Below are positions 42,230 through 51,163 of a DNA stretch of 64,000 nt, in pieces. Location: assembly GCA_910584575.1 (NCBI GenBank), contig CAJUBG010000010.1, positions 5,261 to 69,260 of the forward strand, given 5' to 3'. A model generated the notes under the pieces. It saw only the letters and a list, made by a program, of their open reading frames with translations. It ran no database searches and was not told the DNA's origin. Made by a program: the position numbers and the translations under genes. The number at the start of each line of letters is the position of its first letter. Position 1 is the stretch's first letter. Origin of the DNA: an uncultured Dorea sp. GTDB lineage: Bacteria > Bacillota > Clostridia > Lachnospirales > Lachnospiraceae.

Positions 42230-44430
42230 AAAAATATATCAAAATAATTATATTTGCGGCAATTATCATACTGATACTGGTCTTGAATCATTATTTCGGC
42301 TGGTCGGATTATCTGTCGGATACGGATAACCTGATGTTCCTGAAAAAGACGGTGGAAGAAAATTTTCTGTGGGCTCTTTGTATATATATTGTTCTTACTA
42401 TTATTGGCTGTGTCGTGCTGGCTTTGCCGGGAATTACCTTTGCCGTTGCTGCCGGCATACTCTTTGGGCCGTTTATGGGAATATTCGCGTGTCTGATTGC
42501 TACGACTCTCGGCGCTATGCTTGCGTTCCTTGTGGGAAGGTTTTTCCTCAAGGAATCTGTGAAGCCCATGCTTGAGAAAAACAAGCTGTTAAAAAGGCTG
42601 CTGTTTTCAGAGGACGGAAAAAGCGATATGATTGTGCTTATGATTACAAGGATGGTTCCGCTTTTTCCCTATAATCTGCAGAATTTTGCCTATGGGATTA
42701 CAGATATCGGGTTTTGGAAATATTCCATATTTACGTTTATTTTTATGCTGCCAGGGGTATCCTTTTTTACAATCGGTTCGGCAGGGCTTACAGCAGAAGG
42801 GGATAAGTGGAAATATTTTTTAACTGCCGGAGTTCTTGCGGCGCTGGTTACGGCAGCCGGAATTCTGATCCAGAGAAAATTTCTTGGAAATGTAAAGGAA
42901 GACGCAATCATTTTATTTACCAGAGTTCCCATTCCAGGGCAGACAAAGACGAGGCTGATGCCGTTTTTGACGGGGGAGGACTGCGCGGCTCTGCACAGTG
43001 AATTTATCCGCAATGCTTCCTTGGCATGTCAGGGAGTGGACGCTGACCTGTTGGTATATTATACCCAAGAGTATACCGATAAGGCAGACAGCCTCAAGAA
43101 GTTAGTCAAAGGCGCCAGAGGCTTTTATCCCCAGAAAGGAGAAGGCTTGGGAGAGAGAATGTCTCAGGCATTTAACGAAGTCTTTGGGCTTGGGTATGAG
43201 AGAATGCTGCTTGTGGGAACGGATATCCCGCAGATAACCGCAGATATTTTCCGGCAGTCTTTTCAGGATTTGGAGGGCTGTGACGCTGTAATAAATCCTA
43301 CCGAGGACGGCGGCTATTATCTGATTGGACTGAAAAGCGTAAGAAACGATATCTGGGACGTGCCTCATTATGGGACGAATACCGTATTCGAGGATACGCT
43401 CAGTAAGCTTTTTGAAGCGGGGCTTCGTGTCTCTACGGGGCAGATGTTAAGAGATATTGATACAAAGGAGGATTTGATGGCATGGTACGGCGCTGACAGG
43501 TGTATCCACTGTGGTGCATGTACAAAGAGCTGCAATTTTCTTGAAAAATATGGAATTAATCTGGCAGGCTTTGCCAGGCGACCAGAGCTTGCTTACTCCT
43601 GTTTCTTATGCGGCAGGTGTAAGGCGGTATGCCCGAAGGATATTGACGGCGCCCGCATTGCGGTGCTTATGCGGCAGATGCGTCCAGACACAGCCTCCTA
43701 TAAAGGGCTTTTGTGGGAGAAAAGCCCGTATAAGTTCGCGAATTACCGGAAGGGAAGGAAAAAGTCAGTCCTGTTTCCAGGATGTAATTTCACGGCCTTT
43801 TATCCAAAAACCACGGAATATCTGGAACATCTTATGGGCAGATATGGCATAGGGACAATCTATGACTGCTGTGGGAAACCGGTCTACGAGCTTGGGCTTA
43901 AGGGTGCTTCTAATCAGAATCTTGACAGGATTAACTCCCGTCTGAAAAAGCAGGGGGTAGAGGAGTTCATCGTCCTTTGTCCCAACTGTTATCATTTTCT
44001 TAAGGACAGGCTTGAGATACCCATGGTGACCATTTATCAGAAGCTTAAGGAACTGGGCGAAGGACAAATGGTAGAAAAGGATAGAATCCCCATTTACTAT
44101 CCATGTCCGGACAGAGAGAAAAAGGAAATGTTTCAGGAGGTTTTCCAATACTTGGCAGGAGAGGTGACAGAGCCTTTTGGGAAGGTACAGTGCTGCGGGC
44201 TTGGCGGCTGTGCAGGCGTGAAGGAGCCAGAGCTTTCAAAGGAAATGGCAGAGTCGGCTAAGAAGTGTGGTGACGAGCTGTATACCTACTGCGCCTCCTG
44301 TATCAGCAATTTCAGGAGAAAGGGCATGGAGGGAGCCTATCATATTCTGCCCTTGATTTTGGGGGTTGAGGAGAAGGTGCCCCTTGGGATACAGCCATTT
44401 ATGAATCGCGCAAGGAGAAAATTATTGTAA
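42226..44430 (+). CDS. Fusion: TVP38 membrane domain + TIGR04282 transferase + ferredoxin + CCG domains
   Basis: This 734-residue protein joins four modules in one frame. Residues 1-220 are a TVP38/TMEM64 membrane domain ('IYIVLTIIGCVVLALPGITF'). About 224-425 is a nucleotide-sugar transferase-like domain of the TIGR04282/DUF2064 type ('ILFTRVPIPGQTKTRLMPFL', 'LLVGTDIPQIT', 'EDGGYYLIGL'). About 426-475 are two [4Fe-4S] motifs ('CIHCGACTKSC', 'CFLCGRCKAVCPKD'). About 510-700 are two CCG-type domains as in heterodisulfide reductase HdrB ('LFPGCNFTAF', 'DCCGKP', 'CCGLGGCAG', 'YCASC'). No frameshift was seen. It would anchor a redox-linked transferase at the membrane. Its pathway is unknown; TIGR04282 proteins are associated with radical SAM/selenodomain genes. 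Confidence 0.82.
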   Translation: MKKYIKIIIFAAIIILILVLNHYFGWSDYLSDTDNLMFLKKTVEENFLWALCIYIVLTIIGCVVLALPGITFAVAAGILFGPFMGIFACLIATTLGAMLAFLVGRFFLKESVKPMLEKNKLLKRLLFSEDGKSDMIVLMITRMVPLFPYNLQNFAYGITDIGFWKYSIFTFIFMLPGVSFFTIGSAGLTAEGDKWKYFLTAGVLAALVTAAGILIQRKFLGNVKEDAIILFTRVPIPGQTKTRLMPFLTGEDCAALHSEFIRNASLACQGVDADLLVYYTQEYTDKADSLKKLVKGARGFYPQKGEGLGERMSQAFNEVFGLGYERMLLVGTDIPQITADIFRQSFQDLEGCDAVINPTEDGGYYLIGLKSVRNDIWDVPHYGTNTVFEDTLSKLFEAGLRVSTGQMLRDIDTKEDLMAWYGADRCIHCGACTKSCNFLEKYGINLAGFARRPELAYSCFLCGRCKAVCPKDIDGARIAVLMRQMRPDTASYKGLLWEKSPYKFANYRKGRKKSVLFPGCNFTAFYPKTTEYLEHLMGRYGIGTIYDCCGKPVYELGLKGASNQNLDRINSRLKKQGVEEFIVLCPNCYHFLKDRLEIPMVTIYQKLKELGEGQMVEKDRIPIYYPCPDREKKEMFQEVFQYLAGEVTEPFGKVQCCGLGGCAGVKEPELSKEMAESAKKCGDELYTYCASCISNFRRKGMEGAYHILPLILGVEEKVPLGIQPFMNRARRKLL

Positions 44431-45105
44431 ATGAAGGTTTCAATCATTATTCCGATTTATAATGAAGAAAAGACCATAGGGCGGCTGCTTCATACCCTTG
44501 AGCCGGTGAAGGGGAAGGCGGAGATTTTATTCGTGGACGGTGGAAGTACCGACAGAACGCTAGGCATGATACCGAGAGAATATACGGTGATAAAGGGGCC
44601 GAAGGGGCGGGCATGGCAGATGAACCTGGGAGCCGAAAAGAGCACAGGAAGCGTCTTGTTTTTTCTCCACTGTGACAGTGAGCTTCCTAAGGATGCCATC
44701 GAGCAGATTGAGGCAGTCATGAGGAAATACCGTGTGGGATGTTTTGGGATTGCATTTCATTCTAAAAATATCTGGATGAAATGCTGCCAGATGATTTCCA
44801 ATCACAGGATTAAGGACAGAAAGGTGATGTTCGGAGATCAGGGCATATTTATCAGGCGGAAGCTGTTTTTTGAGATGGGAGGCTTCCCAGAGCTGCCGAT
44901 TATGGAGGATTACCAGTTTTCCCTTACGCTTAAGGAGATGGGGGTTAAGATTGGAATTGCGAAGAAGCGGATTTATACCTCGGACAGAAGATTTGCAGAG
45001 GGAGGAAGGCTTAAGGTTATGTGGAAAATGAACCGTCTGCGGGCAATGTACAGGAGAGGCGTTGAGATTGAGAAGATAGCAAAGCTTTACAGAGACGTCA
45101 GGTAA
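44431..45105 (+). CDS. TIGR04283-type family 2 glycosyltransferase
   Basis: The 224-residue protein is a GT-A fold transferase: 'VSIIIPIYNEEKTIGRLL' at the start, 'ILFVDGGSTDRTL', 'GRAWQMNLGA' and 'LFFLHCDSELP' carrying the metal-binding Asp. This is the TIGR04283 'transferase 2, rSAM/selenodomain-associated' pattern, a frequent companion of TIGR04282, whose domain lies in the preceding protein. The genes abut with no spacer. Acceptor and sugar are unknown; a role in making a sulfur- or selenium-containing sugar or modified lipid is possible. Confidence 0.85.
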   Translation: MKVSIIIPIYNEEKTIGRLLHTLEPVKGKAEILFVDGGSTDRTLGMIPREYTVIKGPKGRAWQMNLGAEKSTGSVLFFLHCDSELPKDAIEQIEAVMRKYRVGCFGIAFHSKNIWMKCCQMISNHRIKDRKVMFGDQGIFIRRKLFFEMGGFPELPIMEDYQFSLTLKEMGVKIGIAKKRIYTSDRRFAEGGRLKVMWKMNRLRAMYRRGVEIEKIAKLYRDVR

Positions 45106-45133
45106 TAAAGGAATCAGAGAAAGGAGACGGAAG

Positions 45134-46378
45134 ATGAAAAAGAGAATCGTTGCATGTTTCATGACAATAGTTATGATATTCGGGCTTGCGGCCTGTGGTA
45201 ATAATGGCCAGAAGGAGGAGGACACGAAAGGCGGCAAAAAAGAGTCGGATATGACCTTTGACGAGCTTAAGGAGGCGGCAAAGGGAAGTACCGTAACCTT
45301 CTACGGGTGGGGAGGGGACGAGCTTCTCAATGAGTGGCTGGACGATGTGTTTGCGCCTGCCATGAAGGAGGAATATGATATTACGATGGAGCGTGTCCCC
45401 ATGGATATTGACCAGGTGTTAAGCCAGCTTTCCGGCGAGCTTCAGGCAGGGGAGAAGGACGGAAGTATTGACATGATCTGGATTAATGGTGAAAATTTCC
45501 AGTCTGCCAAGGAAAATAACATGCTGTATGGCCCGTTTGTTGAGAAGCTTCCTAACTTTGAGGAATACATTGACACAGAATCAGAGGATGTAACGTTGGA
45601 TTTCGCGTATCCAATCGAGGGATATGAGGCGCCCTACGGCAAGGCGCAGATGGTTATGATTGCGGATACGGCTGTGACGCCGGATCTTCCGAAAAATACG
45701 GATGAGCTTAAGGAGTTCGCGGAAAATAATAAGGGAAAAGTAACCTATCCGGCGCTTCCGGACTTTACCGGAAGTGTATTTGTGAGAAATGTGATCTATG
45801 ATATCTGTGGTTATGAGCAGTTCCTTGATATGGAGGCTGATAAGGAGACGGTGAAGGAGGCAATCGAGCCGGCGCTTGAGTATCTGAGGCAGTTAAACCC
45901 ATACCTGTGGAACGAGGGAAAGACATTTCCGGATTCCTCTACTACAATGGACAATATGTTTGCGGACGGAGAGCTGGTACTTAACATGACCTATGACGCC
46001 TTCGGTACTTCGATTAAGATTGAGGACGGAACTTATACAGAGACGACTCAATCCTTTCAGTTTGACAAGGGAACCATCGGAAATACAAATTTTATGGCTA
46101 TTGCGGCCAATTCCGGAAATAAGGCGGGGGCTATGGTGGCAATCAATGAGATGATGTCTCCAAAAATCCAGGCAGACCGCTATGATACCATGAAGGTGCT
46201 TCCGGTGGTGGACTATGATAAGCTGTCGGATGAGCAGAAGGAGGCGTTTGACAAGGTTGACCTTGGAAAAGGAAATATTCCCCAGGACGAGCTGTTATCC
46301 AAGCGCCTTCCGGAGATGCCTGCCAAGCTTGTACCGATTATAGAGGAAATCTGGTTGGAGGAGGTAGTGGGGAAATAA
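45134..46378 (+). CDS. ynjB: YnjB-like ABC transporter substrate-binding lipoprotein
   Basis: This 414-residue protein has a lipobox 'LAAC' near residue 21 and a mature domain like E. coli YnjB: 'VTFYGWGGDELLNEWLDDVF', 'IDMIWINGENFQSAKENNML', and 'KVTYPALPDFTGSVF'. It would bind substrate outside the membrane for the two permeases encoded next. Substrate is not known in any organism to my knowledge; the fold resembles thiamine and iron binders. AAGGAGA precedes the ATG and the stop overlaps the permease start. Confidence 0.87.
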   Translation: MKKRIVACFMTIVMIFGLAACGNNGQKEEDTKGGKKESDMTFDELKEAAKGSTVTFYGWGGDELLNEWLDDVFAPAMKEEYDITMERVPMDIDQVLSQLSGELQAGEKDGSIDMIWINGENFQSAKENNMLYGPFVEKLPNFEEYIDTESEDVTLDFAYPIEGYEAPYGKAQMVMIADTAVTPDLPKNTDELKEFAENNKGKVTYPALPDFTGSVFVRNVIYDICGYEQFLDMEADKETVKEAIEPALEYLRQLNPYLWNEGKTFPDSSTTMDNMFADGELVLNMTYDAFGTSIKIEDGTYTETTQSFQFDKGTIGNTNFMAIAANSGNKAGAMVAINEMMSPKIQADRYDTMKVLPVVDYDKLSDEQKEAFDKVDLGKGNIPQDELLSKRLPEMPAKLVPIIEEIWLEEVVGK

Positions 46379-47247
46379 TGAAAAGGAAGCTGACGCCATA
46401 TCTACTGTTAGTTCCTCAGATACTATTGACCATATTGTTTCTAATTGGATTAGTAACCGGAATCACCCAGAGTCTTGGGGTGATTCCGGCTTTTGGGTTG
46501 ACCGAGCCGACGCTTATGTACTATAAAGAAGTTCTGACAAAGCCGGACTTGCTGAAATCTGTGCTTTTCAGTCTTAAGCTTGCATTTTCCTCGGCGCTTA
46601 TGTCCACGGCGGCAGGGGTTTGTCTATGTGCAATGCTTGTATTAAGCCGCAGGACGAAAGGGAAAATGATGAGAATCGTGCAGCTTCCGATTATAGTCCC
46701 TCATGTTGTTGTGGCGCTTTTTGTGATTAACATCTGTTCGCAGAACGGGCTTCTTGCAAGAGTCTGCTACCGTCTGGGGATGATTGGCGAGCAGCAGGAA
46801 TTTCCTATGCTTATCTATGATTCACACGGGCTTGGGATTATCTTTGCGTACTTGTGGAAGGAGATTCCGTTTATCGTTTATTTCGTGATTGCGCTGATGG
46901 CGAATATTGACGGAAAACTTGGGGAGGCGTCAGTGAATCTGGGGGCAAACCGGTTCCAGACATTTTTTCGAGTGACCCTTCCCCTGTGTTTACATGCTAT
47001 ATGCAGCGGGTTTCTGATTATCTTTGTCTTTGCGCTGGGAGCCTATGAACTTCCGTTTATCCTTGGGGCGACGGCGCCGAAGGCTCTGCCTGTGCAGGCG
47101 TATATACAGTATACGCATCCAGACCTTAGGAACAGACCCTATGCGATGGCGTTAAACGGGATGATTATTGTGATTTCTCTGGTCAGTGCGTGGGTGTATT
47201 TTGTGCTGATGAGGAAAAATATGAAAAACCTTACAATTAGAGAATAA
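46378..47247 (+). CDS. ABC transporter permease (YnjC N-half-like)
   Basis: The 289-residue protein has six membrane helices and the binding-protein-dependent permease loop 'GEASVNLGANRFQTFFRVTLP' that docks on the ATPase. E. coli YnjC is a single fused permease; here the equivalent is split into this gene and the next. It starts at the ATG overlapping the YnjB-like stop. Confidence 0.85.
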   Translation: MKRKLTPYLLLVPQILLTILFLIGLVTGITQSLGVIPAFGLTEPTLMYYKEVLTKPDLLKSVLFSLKLAFSSALMSTAAGVCLCAMLVLSRRTKGKMMRIVQLPIIVPHVVVALFVINICSQNGLLARVCYRLGMIGEQQEFPMLIYDSHGLGIIFAYLWKEIPFIVYFVIALMANIDGKLGEASVNLGANRFQTFFRVTLPLCLHAICSGFLIIFVFALGAYELPFILGATAPKALPVQAYIQYTHPDLRNRPYAMALNGMIIVISLVSAWVYFVLMRKNMKNLTIRE

Positions 47248-47267
47248 GGGCTGGAGATGATAGAAAG

Positions 47268-48080
47268 GTGAGAAAAAAGAGGGTTACAGTTACAAACATG
47301 GTTTTGGCATGTTTTGTATTTACTATTATACTGCCAGTTGTGGTGCTGCTGCTATGGACGGTTACAGAGCGATGGGCATGGCCGGATTTGTTTCCGCAGG
47401 TGTTTTCTATGCGTGCGCTTGCTGGAATTTTTCAAAAGGGTGGGACGCTTACAAGGATATTTCTTTCCAGTATTATGATTTCTTCTGTGGTGGCCGTGTT
47501 GTCGGTGGTCATTGGTACGCTGACGGCCAGGGCGTTGGTACTGTATGAGTTTCGCGGGAAGGGGCTTATTCATTTCCTGACGGTGCTTCCCTTTATGGTC
47601 CCTGCAACGGCATTTGCGATGGGAATCCAGATTGCGTTCATTAAGATGGGATTAAATAATACTGTGATGGGCGTGGTAGTTTCCCATCTGATTTGTTCCC
47701 TTCCGTATGCGGTGCGCCTGATGATGGATGGAACGGCGGCTGTGGGGGACAGGCTTGAGGAGCAGGCGAGGGTTTTGGGGGCGTCGGCGGTGCAGGCGTT
47801 TGTGCGCGTGACGCTGCCGGTTCTGGTTCCGGTGCTTTTGTCTGCCTTCAGTATGTCATATATTGTGTCATTCAGCCAGTATTTTCTGACGCTGTTGATT
47901 GGCGGTGGGCAGGTCAGGACATTTACGGTGGTGATGGTGCCTTATCTGCTAAGTGGTGAGAGGAACATTGCATGTGCGTACAGTGTGATCTTCCTTGGGG
48001 TCACGTTGGCGGTATTTGGGATATTTGAGAAGATTGCCGACAGATGGAGCCGAAATATGGATACGGAATTTTATGCGTAA
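47268..48080 (+). CDS. ABC transporter permease (YnjC C-half-like)
   Basis: This 270-residue protein has six membrane helices with the EAA loop 'LEEQARVLGASAVQAFVRVTLP'. It pairs with the preceding permease to form the channel. Translation begins at GTG 47268 with AGAAAG close upstream; no ATG is better placed. The gene pair plus ATPase forms a complete importer. Confidence 0.85.
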   Translation: MRKKRVTVTNMVLACFVFTIILPVVVLLLWTVTERWAWPDLFPQVFSMRALAGIFQKGGTLTRIFLSSIMISSVVAVLSVVIGTLTARALVLYEFRGKGLIHFLTVLPFMVPATAFAMGIQIAFIKMGLNNTVMGVVVSHLICSLPYAVRLMMDGTAAVGDRLEEQARVLGASAVQAFVRVTLPVLVPVLLSAFSMSYIVSFSQYFLTLLIGGGQVRTFTVVMVPYLLSGERNIACAYSVIFLGVTLAVFGIFEKIADRWSRNMDTEFYA

Positions 48081-48109
48081 ATGTGTATTTATAGAGGAGG
48101 GGTGTGGAT

Positions 48110-49057
48110 ATGGGCGTAAGGATTGGACAGTTGAGCGTATCGTTTGGAGGAACGAGGGTGCTTAACGAGATTAGCCTGGAGATTGCAGACGGGGAGTTTG
48201 TCTCCCTTCTGGGGGCTTCGGGCTGCGGAAAAAGTACGCTTCTTAAGAGCATAGCGGGGCTTTTGGAGACGGAGGCGGGGAGTGTTGAGATTAATGGGGA
48301 GGCTATGGACAATATTTCGCCGGAAAAGCGGGGGACTGTGATTGTGTTTCAAGATTTGAGGCTGTTTCCCCATATGACGGCGGGGAAGAATATTGCGTTT
48401 CCCATGAGTATTAAGAAGGTTCCCAAGGAACGGCAGCAGGAAAACGTAAAACGGCTTCTTAAGCAGGTGCAGCTATCAGGATATGAAAACCGTAAGGTTC
48501 GGGAGATGTCCGGAGGACAGATGCAGCGCGTCGCTCTTGCCAGGGCGCTTGCGGCTGACCCCAGGCTTTTGCTCTTGGATGAGCCGTTTTCGGGGCTGGA
48601 TATGAGGCTTCGCATGGAGATGGGCGAGCTAGTGAGGAAGCTGCACCGTGAAAATGGGCTGACGACTGTGCTTGTGACCCATGATAAGCAGGAGGCGCTT
48701 AAGTTTTCAGACCGGATTGCGCTGATGAGCAAAGGAGAGATTTTGCAGTATGACACGCCCCAGGAGATTTTTAGGCATCCGGTAAACCGAGAGGTGGCAG
48801 AGTATTTCGGAAGGATGAATTATATCAGGGAGGGTGAACGAAAAATCGGAGTCCGGCCTTTTGATATCCGTATTCTGCCGTCTGGGAATGACTGTGTTGT
48901 GGAGGAGGTTGTGTTTATGGGGGAGACGGCGGAGGTTTTGCTTGGCACGCCCCAGGGGAGGGTGTATTGTATGATGATGAGCAGGGAACTGGATGAGATG
49001 GGGGTTAAGGTTGGAGAACGTGTGGGGATGGAAATTGTCGGGCGGGTTGGCGAGTAG
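48110..49057 (+). CDS. ynjD: YnjD-like ABC transporter ATP-binding protein
   Basis: The 315-residue ATPase has Walker A 'GASGCGKST', signature 'MSGGQMQR', Walker B 'LLLLDEPFSGLD' and the His-switch 'LVTHDKQEAL'. A C-terminal extension of about 80 residues ('GVRPFDIRILPSGNDCVVEE') resembles a TOBE-type regulatory domain, which the short E. coli YnjD (about 217 residues) lacks. ATG 48110 is 7 bases past AGAGGAGGGG; GTG 48104 is too close to it. It ends the region 5 operon. Confidence 0.87.
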   Translation: MGVRIGQLSVSFGGTRVLNEISLEIADGEFVSLLGASGCGKSTLLKSIAGLLETEAGSVEINGEAMDNISPEKRGTVIVFQDLRLFPHMTAGKNIAFPMSIKKVPKERQQENVKRLLKQVQLSGYENRKVREMSGGQMQRVALARALAADPRLLLLDEPFSGLDMRLRMEMGELVRKLHRENGLTTVLVTHDKQEALKFSDRIALMSKGEILQYDTPQEIFRHPVNREVAEYFGRMNYIREGERKIGVRPFDIRILPSGNDCVVEEVVFMGETAEVLLGTPQGRVYCMMMSRELDEMGVKVGERVGMEIVGRVGE

Positions 49058-49314
49058 ATATTGCATCATGTTTTTTCATGTGGTATACTTTTGCTAAGAA
49101 TTCTAAAAGGTGTTCATCTTTTATTTTCTGTCTGGCAGTTCGCCGGATTACTCGCTGGTTATTTAAAATAATACAGACTATGAGGTTCTTAGCATAGAAG
49201 ATTTTCTGCTTTTCCATACTTCTGATTTATGATATGATAAATTATAACCAAAGGGCATACATTAAAGTCTTCTTATGTGAAACTGACGTATTCTGTAAAT
49301 GAAAGGAGACTTTT

Positions 49315-50205
49315 ATGACTCACACACAGAATGGAACGCAGACAAAGACTGATTTTATCATGTCCCCGACAGTTGACGTATGTTTTTGCGGACTTATGGA
49401 AAATCCAATCGTTCGGAAAGGGTTTTGTGCAGCTATTATGAGGATTTCGCCGGATATGATCGGGGAGACGGAGTTGCTTCCCACACATATACGAAGGGAG
49501 AATGTCCACGATAAGCTTGGAATTCTGGATGTCCTGGTAAAACTGAAGGATGGAACGAGAATTAATATGGAGATGCAGGTGAGGTATTTCGAGTTCTGGG
49601 ATGAAAGGGCATTATTTTATCTGAGCAAGATGTTTTCCGGACAGTTAGAATACGGGGATACCTATGAGCAGTTACAGAAATGTATTCATGTCAGTATCCT
49701 TGACTTTATTCGTTTTCAGGAGGATGAAAAATGTTACCGTACCATACATTTTAGGGATGATGAGAACTGTGAGATTTATAATGACAAGATGGAATTACAG
49801 ATCTTAGAGCTTAAGAAGCTGCCAAAGGAAGTAAGGACAGGGGAAGATATCGTAGGCTGGATGCGTTTTCTGAACGGAAAAACCAGAGAGGAGTTTGAGC
49901 GTATGGCAGGGACGAGCGAATATTTGGGAGAAGCGTATGAAGCATTACAGCGATTGAGCGCGGATGAACGGAAACGTCTGGAATATGAGGAACGGGATAA
50001 GGCTTTGAAGGACTATAATACGCAGATGAACAGTGCGAGAAGGCAGGGGCAGAAGATAGGGGAGAATGCAGGTATTCAATTAGTATGTAATATATTGAAT
50101 ATGCATACACAGGGTAAATCTGTGGAAGAAATCGTATTAGCGTGTGATACGAGTGCAGAGAAGGTTCAGATGATTTTACAGAATGTAGAATTCGTAAAAG
50201 GATAA
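49315..50205 (+). CDS. PD-(D/E)XK nuclease/transposase-family protein (Rpn-like)
   Basis: The 296-residue protein matches the PD-(D/E)XK transposase family (PDDEXK_2, related to Rpn recombination-promoting nucleases). It begins 'TDFIMSPTVDVCFCGLMENP' and the nuclease core is 'KLGILDVLVKLKDGTRINMEMQV', providing Asp and Glu-x-Gln. A helical tail with 'GKSVEEIVLACDTSAEKVQ' ends the protein. Such proteins are often multicopy in gut Firmicutes. No flanking terminal repeats were seen, so it is not an evident mobile element. AAAGGAG precedes the ATG. Confidence 0.8.
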   Translation: MTHTQNGTQTKTDFIMSPTVDVCFCGLMENPIVRKGFCAAIMRISPDMIGETELLPTHIRRENVHDKLGILDVLVKLKDGTRINMEMQVRYFEFWDERALFYLSKMFSGQLEYGDTYEQLQKCIHVSILDFIRFQEDEKCYRTIHFRDDENCEIYNDKMELQILELKKLPKEVRTGEDIVGWMRFLNGKTREEFERMAGTSEYLGEAYEALQRLSADERKRLEYEERDKALKDYNTQMNSARRQGQKIGENAGIQLVCNILNMHTQGKSVEEIVLACDTSAEKVQMILQNVEFVKG

Positions 50206-50214
50206 GGGATTGAG

Positions 50215-51090
50215 ATGAAGCACATTATATTTGACTGTGATAATACTTTTGGGGTGAAGGACTGTGATGTGGATGACGGACTTGCCCTTCTATATCTTCT
50301 TGGATGTAAAGAAGCTGCAAAAATCCATGGGATTACGGCAACCTATGGAAACAATCGCTTGGAGGTTGTGTATGAGACCATCCACAGGATGTTAAAAGAC
50401 CTGGGGAGAGAGGATATTGCGGTAAAACGCGGAGGATATGAAGCAGGAGACTATGACAGCGAGGCGGCGGATTATCTGGCAGAGATGGCAGACAAGCTTC
50501 AGGGTCAGTTATCTATTTTAGCAACCGGTTCCCTTACGAACCTTGAGGGCGCATATGAAAGAGATGTTCACTTTTTTGAGAAGGTAAAGGAAATCGTGCT
50601 CATGGGCGGAATTACAGAGCCGTTGGTCTTTGAAAAAAAGGTTATGGATGAGCTTAATTTTTCCTGTGACCCTCTGGCGTCCTGCAATGTACTGAAATAC
50701 GGGAACCATGTCTCAGTGATTACGGGGAATCATTGTCTTAAGGTCTTGTTTACCAAGGAGGAATATAAAAGAGAGCTGTTTTCACGTAAGGAGCCCATTG
50801 CCAGATATATCAGAGAACAGACGGATTACTGGTTTGGGTATAATGAGGAGGATTATGGAATTAAAGGCTTCTATAACTGGGATGTGACGGCGGCTGTGTA
50901 TCTGATGCATCCGGAATTGTTTACAGAGCAAAGAGGAAGATTTGCATTTTCCGAGGAAGATTTAAAGACGGGATATCTGCGAAGGACGCCGGAGGGTATG
51001 TGGCAGTGTAGCCTTCCGGAGATTGGAGATGCAGAAGCATTTAAAAGAAATATTTATGATACATGGTTGAAAGTTAAGATGCCTGCATAA
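50215..51090 (+). CDS. Nucleoside hydrolase (IUNH family)
   Basis: This 291-residue protein resembles inosine-uridine preferring nucleoside hydrolases, which cut the N-glycosidic bond of ribonucleosides to base and ribose. The N-terminal metal site is in a modified form, 'FDCDNTFGVKDCDVDDGLALLYLLG', and other family segments are 'GITATYGNNRLEVV', 'ILATGSLTNL' and 'EIVLMGGI'. The first aspartate cluster contains an insertion compared with the usual DxDxxxDDA. It follows the nuclease-family gene by 9 bases, perhaps by chance. Confidence 0.85.
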   Translation: MKHIIFDCDNTFGVKDCDVDDGLALLYLLGCKEAAKIHGITATYGNNRLEVVYETIHRMLKDLGREDIAVKRGGYEAGDYDSEAADYLAEMADKLQGQLSILATGSLTNLEGAYERDVHFFEKVKEIVLMGGITEPLVFEKKVMDELNFSCDPLASCNVLKYGNHVSVITGNHCLKVLFTKEEYKRELFSRKEPIARYIREQTDYWFGYNEEDYGIKGFYNWDVTAAVYLMHPELFTEQRGRFAFSEEDLKTGYLRRTPEGMWQCSLPEIGDAEAFKRNIYDTWLKVKMPA

Positions 51091-51120
51091 ACGTCATTTG
51101 TATACCTTAGTAAAACGAAG

Positions 51121-51162
51121 GAAGTGAGAATCCGTATAAACAACGGTTTCCCACTTCTTTTT
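51121..51162. terminator. Bidirectional terminator between convergent genes
   Basis: GAAGTGAGAATCCG (51121-51134) pairs with CGGTTTCCCACTTC (51144-51157), with a T-run on the plus side (51158-51162) and a short T-rich stretch on the minus side. It lies between the nucleoside hydrolase and the minus-strand permease. Confidence 0.75.
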
Positions 51163-51163
51163 C

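Noticed and set aside
49315..50205. Insertion sequence around the PD-(D/E)XK transposase-family gene
   Set aside because: No terminal inverted repeats or target duplications were found on either side, so only the gene is reported.
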